From positions 1 through 10,206 of the forward strand of contig CAJUEB010000080.1 of NCBI GenBank assembly GCA_910585135.1: a stretch of DNA of 10,206 nt. The letters are read 5' to 3'. This stretch comes from an uncultured Eubacteriales bacterium. GTDB taxonomy: Bacteria > Bacillota > Clostridia > Peptostreptococcales > Anaerovoracaceae. The notes under the pieces were generated by a model. That model made no database searches. It was not told the origin of the DNA and saw only the letters and a list, made by a program, of their open reading frames with translations. The position numbers were made by a program, and so were the translations under genes. Below, piece after piece: positions 3,726 to 10,206 of the stretch. Numbering within the stretch: the stretch's first letter is position 1; each line of letters opens with the position of its first letter.

Positions 3726-6700
3726 TTATTCATCAATTTCAACGATTTCAATATCTGCACCGTTCATGTCTGCGGCGAATTCCTCTGCGATCGCAAGGTC
3801 GTCGCCCGTTCCCATAACTGGTGCGATTTCCTCGATCTCATCGTCCTCTTCTTCCTCCAGCTCCATTTCCCGCTGCATCTGCCTGTATGCTTCGATGAGC
3901 GCCGTATTCACGCCGTAATCGAGATCGATGGATCTGTATTTCTTCATCCCTGTTCCGGCAGGAATGAGCTTACCGATGATCACGTTTTCTTTCAGGCCCT
4001 GCAGCTTATCGTTCTTGCCCTTGATCGCAGCATCCGTCAGAACCCTTGTCGTTTCCTGGAAAGAAGCCGCGGACAGGAATGAGCTGGTTGCCAGCGACGC
4101 CTTGGTGATTCCCAGCAGCAGCCGCTCAGCATCTGCCGGCTGTTTTCCTTCTGCGATCGCCGCTTCGTTCGCTTCCTCGATTTCCACCTTGCTGTACTGC
4201 CCGCCAGGCAATAATCCCGTATCGCCCGGATCGTTTACCTTCATCTTGGAAAGCATCTGCCCGACGATTACCTCAATGTGCTTATCGTTGATATCTACAC
4301 CCTGCTGCTTATACACGCGCTGTACTTCCTTCAGCAGGTACTGATATACACCTTCCACGCCGTTGAGCCGCAGGATATCCTTCGGATCGAGCGGTCCTCT
4401 GGTAATGTTATCGCCAGCGAGGACATATTCACCCTCCGTTACGCAGATACGCGCGCCATAAGGGATTTCATAAACGCGTTCTTCTTCGCCCCTGACCTTG
4501 ACCTGCGTTTTATTATCCATGGTCGGTTCGATCGCTACGACCGTGCCGTCCGCTTCGCAAATGACCGCAAGCCCCTTTGGCTTTCTCGCCTCAAACAACT
4601 CTTCAACCCTTGGCAGACCATGGGTAATATCAGAACCGGCAACACCGCCTGTATGGAACGTTCTCATCGTCAGCTGCGTACCCGGCTCACCGATGGACTG
4701 GGCGGCTGTAATTCCAACTGCTTCCCCGATATTAACGCTCTCTCCCGTTGCCAGGTTTCTGCCGTAACACTTCGCACAAACGCCTGTCTTGCTATGGCAG
4801 GTCATAACCGAACGGATCGCCACAGATTCAATCCCAGCAGCTTCTATCGCCTCAGCGGCATCCTCTGTGATTTCACAATCCTGCTCAACGATAACGCGGC
4901 CCGTCTGCGGATGGCAGATATCCAAAAGCGCAGTCCTTCCCACAATACGCTCTTTCAGCTTTTCGATGACCTCCTTGCCGTCCGTGAAGGCTTTTACTTC
5001 GATCCCTTCGTCCGTACCGCAGTCATCTTCCCTGACGATGACATTGTGGGAGACATCGACCAGCCTTCTCGTCAGATATCCCGAGTCGGCAGTACGCAGC
5101 GCCGTATCGGCAAGCCCTTTTCTCGCACCATTGGTGGAAATGAAGTATTCCAATACGGAAAGCCCTTCACGGAAGTTTGCCTTGATCGGAACTTCTACCG
5201 TCTTACCGGTCGCATTCGCCATCAGTCCCCGCATTCCGCCGATCTGCCTGATCTGGTTCTTGCTTCCTCTCGCGCCTGAATGCGCCATGATAAATAAATT
5301 GTTGAGTGAATCGAGCGAATCCATGAGCGCATCCGCTACATCATCGGTCGTCTTATTCCAGATTTCAATAACCTTTTCATATCGTTCCGCATCGGACATG
5401 AGACCGCGCCTGTACGCCATTTCGTATTTATCTACGGTTTTTTCCGTTTCTTCGATGATCGTCTTCTTCGCCTCAGGGATTTCCATGTCGGAAATACTGA
5501 TGGTGATCGCCGCAATCGTGGAATAATGGAATCCCATATCCTTGATATAGTCGAGCATAATAGCGGTTTCCGTATTGCCATGCAGCCTGTAGCACCTGTC
5601 TATGATCTGCCCCAGCTTCTTCTTATCGCACAAAAAGTCGATTTCCAAAGAATACGGATCGGCGATTCGGTCTTCTACATATCCTAAGTCCTGCGGGATG
5701 TTCTGGTTGAATATAAACCGCCCTACTGTCGATTCCACCAGTTTTCCCCTGGTATCGTATTCGTCGGCGTACATTCTCACCTTGACCCTGGCATGCAGTC
5801 CTACCATGCCTGTCTGATATGCCATGAGCATTTCCGCAATGTCGGTAAATACCTTGCCGTCACCCTTTTCGGCCGGAGAAGTTCGTTTTCCTTCCTCCTG
5901 TCCCGGATGTGTCAGGTAATAGCTGCCCAGGATCATGTCCTGTGTCGGCGTCGTGATTGGAGAACCGTCTTTTGGCGCTAGGATGTTATTGACGGAAAGC
6001 ATCAAAAATCTCGCTTCTGCCTGCGCTTCCACGGAAAGCGGCACATGAACGGCCATCTGGTCTCCGTCAAAGTCGGCATTGAATGCAGTACATGCCAACG
6101 GGTGCAGCTTGATCGCCTTACCCTCTACCAGAACCGGCTCAAAAGCCTGGATCCCCAGCCTATGCAGGGTCGGCGCACGGTTCAGCATAACCGGGTGTTC
6201 CTTGATCACGCCTTCCAGCACATCCCAGACCTCCGGCCTTACTTTCTCTACCATTCGCTTCGCGCTCTTGATATTGTGCGCATTGCCGTTTTCCACCAGC
6301 TTTTTCATGATAAACGGCTTGAACAGCTCAAGCGCCATTTTCTTCGGAAGCCCGCATTGATAGAATTTCAGCTCCGGTCCGACGACGATTACAGAACGGC
6401 CCGAATAATCGACACGCTTTCCGAGCAGGTTCTGCCTGAACCTTCCCTGTTTTCCCTTGAGCATATCCGACAGGGATTTCAGCGGTCTCGACCCAGGGCC
6501 TGTTACCGGCTTTCCCCTCCTGCCGTTATCGATCAAAGCATCGACTGCCTCTTGCAGCATCCGTTTCTCATTTCTGACGATGATGTCAGGCGCACCCAGC
6601 TCCAAAAGCCTGTTGAGCCTGTTGTTTCGGTTGATTACACGTCTGTAAAGGTCGTTTAAATCAGACGTAGCAAACCTGCCGCCGTCCAGCTGCACCATCG

Positions 6701-7430
6701 GCCTCAGATCAGGCGGGATAACCGGGATTACTTCCAGCACCATCCATTCAGGCCTGTTGCCCGACGCACGGAGCGCCTCTATCACTTCAAGCCTTCTGAC
6801 AATTCTTATCTTCTTCTGTCCCGTTGCGCCCGTCAGCTTTTCACGCAGCTCCTTCGAAAGCTCATCCAGGTCAATATGCATCAAAAGCTCCCTGACGGCT
6901 TCCGCGCCCATTCCCGCCTTGAATTTGTTTGCGGGATTATCCTTTGCTTCCCGGTACTGGTCTTCAGTCAAGATTTCCTTATATGCGAATTCAGTATTGC
7001 CCGGATCGGTTACGATGAAATTTGCAAAGTAAAGAATTTTTTCCAGTACCCTCGGTGATATGTCAAGGACAAGCCCCATCCTGGAAGGGATTCCCTTGAA
7101 ATACCAAATATGGGAAACAGGCGACGCCAGCTTGATGTGACCCATCCGTTCCCTTCTTACTTTGGCTTTCGTTACCTCTACGCCGCATTTATCGCAGACG
7201 ATTCCTTTATATCTGATCCTTTTGTATTTTCCGCAATGACACTCCCAATCCTTGGTCGGTCCGAAGATCCTTTCGCAGAAAAGACCATCCTTTTCCGGTT
7301 TGAGCGTTCTGTAATTTATCGTTTCGGGTTTCGTAACTTCTCCATGGGACCAAGTCAGGATCTTGTCCGTGGACGCCAGGCCGATCTGTAGAGACTCGAA
7401 ATTATTCAATTCATAATTGTTATTATCCAT
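3726..7430 (-). CDS. rpoC: DNA-directed RNA polymerase subunit beta-prime
   Basis: RpoC forms half of the RNA polymerase cleft and holds the catalytic Mg2+. The protein is 1234 residues, a little longer than many Bacillota homologues. The N-terminal zinc site is C64, C66, C79, C82. The catalytic loop NADFDGDQM is at 451-459 with D453, D455, D457. The bridge helix lies around 768-790 (GARKGLADTALRTADSGY), the second zinc site is C804, C878, C885, C888, and the trigger-loop block TMRTFHTGG is at 921-929. The C-terminus ends in a basic-free acidic tail (1191-1234; 19 of 44 residues D or E). ATG at 7430 follows GAAAGGGG by 9 nt. It is 20 bp downstream of rpoB, so co-transcribed. No L7Ae-like gene follows, unlike in many Bacillota. 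Confidence 0.99.
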   Translation of the reverse strand: MDNNNYELNNFESLQIGLASTDKILTWSHGEVTKPETINYRTLKPEKDGLFCERIFGPTKDWECHCGKYKRIRYKGIVCDKCGVEVTKAKVRRERMGHIKLASPVSHIWYFKGIPSRMGLVLDISPRVLEKILYFANFIVTDPGNTEFAYKEILTEDQYREAKDNPANKFKAGMGAEAVRELLMHIDLDELSKELREKLTGATGQKKIRIVRRLEVIEALRASGNRPEWMVLEVIPVIPPDLRPMVQLDGGRFATSDLNDLYRRVINRNNRLNRLLELGAPDIIVRNEKRMLQEAVDALIDNGRRGKPVTGPGSRPLKSLSDMLKGKQGRFRQNLLGKRVDYSGRSVIVVGPELKFYQCGLPKKMALELFKPFIMKKLVENGNAHNIKSAKRMVEKVRPEVWDVLEGVIKEHPVMLNRAPTLHRLGIQAFEPVLVEGKAIKLHPLACTAFNADFDGDQMAVHVPLSVEAQAEARFLMLSVNNILAPKDGSPITTPTQDMILGSYYLTHPGQEEGKRTSPAEKGDGKVFTDIAEMLMAYQTGMVGLHARVKVRMYADEYDTRGKLVESTVGRFIFNQNIPQDLGYVEDRIADPYSLEIDFLCDKKKLGQIIDRCYRLHGNTETAIMLDYIKDMGFHYSTIAAITISISDMEIPEAKKTIIEETEKTVDKYEMAYRRGLMSDAERYEKVIEIWNKTTDDVADALMDSLDSLNNLFIMAHSGARGSKNQIRQIGGMRGLMANATGKTVEVPIKANFREGLSVLEYFISTNGARKGLADTALRTADSGYLTRRLVDVSHNVIVREDDCGTDEGIEVKAFTDGKEVIEKLKERIVGRTALLDICHPQTGRVIVEQDCEITEDAAEAIEAAGIESVAIRSVMTCHSKTGVCAKCYGRNLATGESVNIGEAVGITAAQSIGEPGTQLTMRTFHTGGVAGSDITHGLPRVEELFEARKPKGLAVICEADGTVVAIEPTMDNKTQVKVRGEEERVYEIPYGARICVTEGEYVLAGDNITRGPLDPKDILRLNGVEGVYQYLLKEVQRVYKQQGVDINDKHIEVIVGQMLSKMKVNDPGDTGLLPGGQYSKVEIEEANEAAIAEGKQPADAERLLLGITKASLATSSFLSAASFQETTRVLTDAAIKGKNDKLQGLKENVIIGKLIPAGTGMKKYRSIDLDYGVNTALIEAYRQMQREMELEEEEDDEIEEIAPVMGTGDDLAIAEEFAADMNGADIEIVEIDE

Positions 7431-7439
7431 CTGTCACTT

Positions 7440-7447
7440 CCCCTTTC
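7440..7447 (-). promoter_or_regulatory. rpoC ribosome binding site
   Basis: The minus strand reads GAAAGGGG, 9 nt before the rpoC ATG, inside the 20-bp gap after the rpoB stop. Confidence 0.75.
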
Positions 7448-7450
7448 TTG

Positions 7451-10206
7451 TTACTCCTCGACAGGTTCGATTTCGATATCCTCTAAATCAACCTCTTCAA
7501 AATCATCCGGCTCCAGCTCCTCTTCCTCGAAGTCAGCTTCTTCCTCAAACTCCTCTTCTTCAAAACCATCTTCTTCATCTGCAATGTCGATGTCATCTTC
7601 TCCCGATGATTCCGCTTCCAGCTCCAGCTCAACATCCACCATGTCTTCAATGGCAGGGATACCCTCGACCTCGCTGGTCTCCTTGATCTGGATTTCCTCG
7701 TTGTCCTCCGTAAGCACTTTGACGTCAAGGCACAGGCTCTGCATTTCCTTGATCAGAACCTTAAATGATTCAGGGATGCCTGGTTCAGGAATATTTTCGC
7801 CCTTTACGATCGCCTCATACGTTTTAACGCGTCCCACGATATCATCAGACTTAACCGTCAGGATCTCCTGAAGCGTATACGCAGCGCCATAAGCCTCCAA
7901 CGCCCAAACTTCCATTTCGCCGAAACGCTGTCCACCGAACTGGGCTTTGCCGCCCAGAGGCTGCTGCGTTACCAGCGAATACGGGCCTGTACTTCTGGCA
8001 TGGATCTTATCGTCAACCAGATGGTGCAGCTTCAGCATATACATATAGCCTACGGTAACAGGATTATCGAAATATTCTCCCGTCCTGCCGTCCCGCAGCC
8101 GCAGCTTGCCGCTTTCATCGAAGCCGCTCTCGTTGAGAAGCTGTATGATATCCTTTTCATTTGCGCCATCGAATACCGGCGTCGCGATATACCAATCCTT
8201 GTTCTTGGCGGCAAGCCCCAGATGAACCTCAAGCACCTGCCCTACGTTCATTCGGGACGGTACGCCCAGAGGGTTTAACATCACCTGGAGTGGCTGTCCG
8301 TTTTCCAAAAACGGCATATCCTCTTCCGGCAGGATTCTGGAAATAACGCCCTTGTTTCCATGCCTTCCCGCCATCTTGTCACCGACGCTGATCTTTCTCT
8401 TGGTCGCGATATAGCATCGCACGAGCTTATTCACGCCAGGCGGCAGCTCATCCCCGTTTTCCCTGGAGAAGATTTTAACATCAACAACGATACCTGTCTC
8501 CCCATGCGGCACGCGCAGGGAAGTATCCCTTACTTCTCTCGCTTTCTCTCCAAAAATCGCGCGCAGCAGCCTTTCTTCGGCCGTCAGCTCTGTTTCACCC
8601 TTCGGGGTTACTTTTCCGACCAGGATGTCAGACGAATTTACTTCTGCACCCTTTCTGATGATACCTTCCTCATCCAGGTCCTTTAAGGCATCCTCGCTCA
8701 CGTTCGGGATATCCCTTGTGATTTCTTCCGGGCCCAGCTTCGTATCCCTGGCCTCTGCTTCATATTTTTCAATATGGATGGACGTCAGAACGTCCTCCAT
8801 GATCAGTCTTTCATTGAGGATGATCGCATCCTCGTAGTTATAACCTTCCCACGTCATGAACCCGATGAGAAGGTTCTTGCCCAGGGCAACTTCACCGTTT
8901 TCCGTGGACGGTCCATCTGCAATGACCTCGCCTGCATCAACGTGTTCGCCATTGTAAACGATCGGTCGCTGATTGATACAAGTTCCCTGGTTAGAACGCT
9001 TGAATTTCAGGAGCTTGTATTCATCCTTGCCTTCCCCGTCATCCCGCAGCACGACGATTTTATCCGCATCGATAAAGTCAACCGTCCCGGAATGCTTCGC
9101 GATGATCACGACGCCGGAATCCCGGGCAGCCTTGTACTCCATGCCCGTTCCAACGATCGGCGCTTCTGTCACCATCAGCGGGACAGCCTGTCTCTGCATG
9201 TTAGAACCCATGAGCGCTCTGTTCGCATCGTCGTTTTCCAAAAACGGGATCATAGCCGTCGCAACGGATACGACCTGCTTCGGGGAAACGTCCATATAGT
9301 CTACGGCTTCTCTCGGCACGAGGTCGATATCGCCGCCCTTTCCTCTGGCGGCAACCTTCAGATTCGCAAAATGCCCTTCCGAATCAAGCGGTTCATTTGC
9401 CTGTGCCACGATCTTATCCTCTTCATCGTCGGCAGTCAGGTAGTGGATCTCTTCCGTGACCCTTCCCGTCGCCTTATCAACTACACGGTACGGTGTTTCG
9501 ATGAATCCGTACTGATTGATGATCCCATAGGTCGTCAGCGAACCGATCAAGCCGATGTTCGGACCTTCCGGCGTCTCGATCGGACACATCCTGCCATAAT
9601 GGGAATGGTGTACGTCTCTTACCTCAAATCCTGCCCTTTCCCTGGAAAGACCGCCAGGGCCGAGTGCGGAAAGCCTTCTCTTGTGTGTCAGTTCCGCCAG
9701 CGGGTTGGTCTGATCCATGAACTGCGAAAGCTGCGAGCTGCCAAAGAACTCTTTAACCGCAGCCGTAACCGGCCTGATATTCATCAGCCCCTGCGGCGTT
9801 ACTTCCGCTGTATCCTGCGTCGTCATTCGCTCCTTGATCGTCCGTTCCATTCTGGAAAGCCCGATCCTGATCTGGTTCTGCAACAGTTCGCCTACCGTTC
9901 TCAGCCGCCTGTTTCCCAGATGGTCGATATCGTCAACATTTCCGATTCCATAATTCAGGTTCAAAAGATAGCTGACGGAAGCGATCACGTCCGCAACTAA
10001 AATGTGTTTTGGTGAAAGCTCATTTTTCCGCAAAGCAAGCGCTTCCCGGATCGATTCCGGATCGTTATTTTCCGCCAGAATTTCCATCAGCACAGGATAA
10101 TACACTTTATCGGCAATATGGAGATCAGAAACATCAAATTCAACATATGTCTTCAAATCAACAAATTGGTTTCCGATTACCTTGGTCGTCTCGCCTTCAT
10201 CAAAGG
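7451..10206 (-). CDS. rpoB: DNA-directed RNA polymerase subunit beta, N-terminus outside window
   Basis: RpoB pairs with RpoC to form the polymerase active centre and binds rifampicin. The frame is open to the right edge (first whole codon at 10204, reading FDEGETTKVIGN), so 917 residues are visible and roughly the first 300 are missing. In visible numbering, the rifampicin-region block SQFMDQTNPLAELTHKRRLS is at 160-179 (D164, H174, S179 are the common resistance positions, all wild-type). CPIETPEGPNIGLI follows, KMAGRHGNKG at 610-619 and GVPSRMNVGQ at 647-656 are active-site and core motifs, and GGKAQFGGQRFGEMEVWALE begins at 751. After the normal family end near SLCLDVKVL the protein continues about 85 residues. 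The final 65 (853-917) hold 39 D/E and no K or R. The stop is at 7453-7451, 20 bp before rpoC. Confidence 0.98.
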   Translation of the reverse strand, partial: FDEGETTKVIGNQFVDLKTYVEFDVSDLHIADKVYYPVLMEILAENNDPESIREALALRKNELSPKHILVADVIASVSYLLNLNYGIGNVDDIDHLGNRRLRTVGELLQNQIRIGLSRMERTIKERMTTQDTAEVTPQGLMNIRPVTAAVKEFFGSSQLSQFMDQTNPLAELTHKRRLSALGPGGLSRERAGFEVRDVHHSHYGRMCPIETPEGPNIGLIGSLTTYGIINQYGFIETPYRVVDKATGRVTEEIHYLTADDEEDKIVAQANEPLDSEGHFANLKVAARGKGGDIDLVPREAVDYMDVSPKQVVSVATAMIPFLENDDANRALMGSNMQRQAVPLMVTEAPIVGTGMEYKAARDSGVVIIAKHSGTVDFIDADKIVVLRDDGEGKDEYKLLKFKRSNQGTCINQRPIVYNGEHVDAGEVIADGPSTENGEVALGKNLLIGFMTWEGYNYEDAIILNERLIMEDVLTSIHIEKYEAEARDTKLGPEEITRDIPNVSEDALKDLDEEGIIRKGAEVNSSDILVGKVTPKGETELTAEERLLRAIFGEKAREVRDTSLRVPHGETGIVVDVKIFSRENGDELPPGVNKLVRCYIATKRKISVGDKMAGRHGNKGVISRILPEEDMPFLENGQPLQVMLNPLGVPSRMNVGQVLEVHLGLAAKNKDWYIATPVFDGANEKDIIQLLNESGFDESGKLRLRDGRTGEYFDNPVTVGYMYMLKLHHLVDDKIHARSTGPYSLVTQQPLGGKAQFGGQRFGEMEVWALEAYGAAYTLQEILTVKSDDIVGRVKTYEAIVKGENIPEPGIPESFKVLIKEMQSLCLDVKVLTEDNEEIQIKETSEVEGIPAIEDMVDVELELEAESSGEDDIDIADEEDGFEEEEFEEEADFEEEELEPDDFEEVDLEDIEIEPVEE

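Noticed and set aside
4278..5279. 333-codon open frame on the plus strand inside rpoC
   Set aside because: It is antisense to conserved RpoC, starts at a GTG without an RBS, and has no recognisable domain.
9678..9743. Rifampicin or streptomycin resistance changes in rpoB or rpsL
   Set aside because: The RpoB resistance-region residues and the S12 lysines (K56, K101) are all wild-type; the alanine where E. coli has S522 is normal in Bacillota.
8774..10000. 408-codon open frame on the plus strand inside rpoB
   Set aside because: It is antisense to an unmistakable RpoB with intact motifs, has no Shine-Dalgarno, and its translation resembles no family. It is a shadow of rpoB codon use.
10154..10156. 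TTG as the start of rpoB
   Set aside because: The frame continues upstream to the window edge with RpoB-like sequence (VIGNQFVDLKTY), so the gene simply runs out of the window.

Overview
This window is an all-minus-strand block of the bacterial transcription and translation core. Read in the direction of transcription (high to low coordinates) it holds the 3' part of rpoB, complete rpoC, rpsL, rpsG and fusA, and the first 18 codons of tuf. No gene is supported on the plus strand. The gene order, the S12 protein with the insertion typical of low-GC Gram-positives, and the strong purine-rich Shine-Dalgarno sites point to Bacillota, most likely a Clostridia-class anaerobe. I cannot name the genus.

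Layout: 10206-7451 rpoB (start lies outside the window), a 20-bp gap, then 7430-3726 rpoC. A 160-bp spacer carries a hairpin behind rpoC, a strong sigma-A-type promoter (TTGACA, 18 bp, extended -10 TGATAAAAT) and a 5' leader in which two 10-bp stems compete for one segment. Then come rpsL (3565-3152), a 171-bp spacer with two adjacent inverted repeats, rpsG (2980-2510, GTG start), a 164-bp spacer with a nested inverted repeat and a promoter-like sequence, fusA (2345-279), and a 224-bp spacer holding three tandem units of about 48-50 bp before tuf (54-1). No stretch over 300 bases lacks a gene.

The genes work together as follows. RpoB and RpoC are the beta and beta-prime subunits that form the RNA polymerase active site. 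S12 and S7 are 30S proteins at the decoding centre and the head. EF-G and EF-Tu are the two elongation GTPases. The promoter between rpoC and rpsL suggests the str genes can be transcribed apart from rpoBC.

The proteins are ordinary apart from long acidic C-terminal tails on both RpoB and RpoC. The unusual material is in the spacers. Most notable is the fusA-tuf spacer: each repeat unit has a Shine-Dalgarno-like AAAGG, then an ATG, then a hairpin that includes that ATG. The last unit opens a 14-codon frame whose stop overlaps the tuf start (TAATG). The rpsL leader with competing stems is second. All regulatory readings are inferences from sequence alone.
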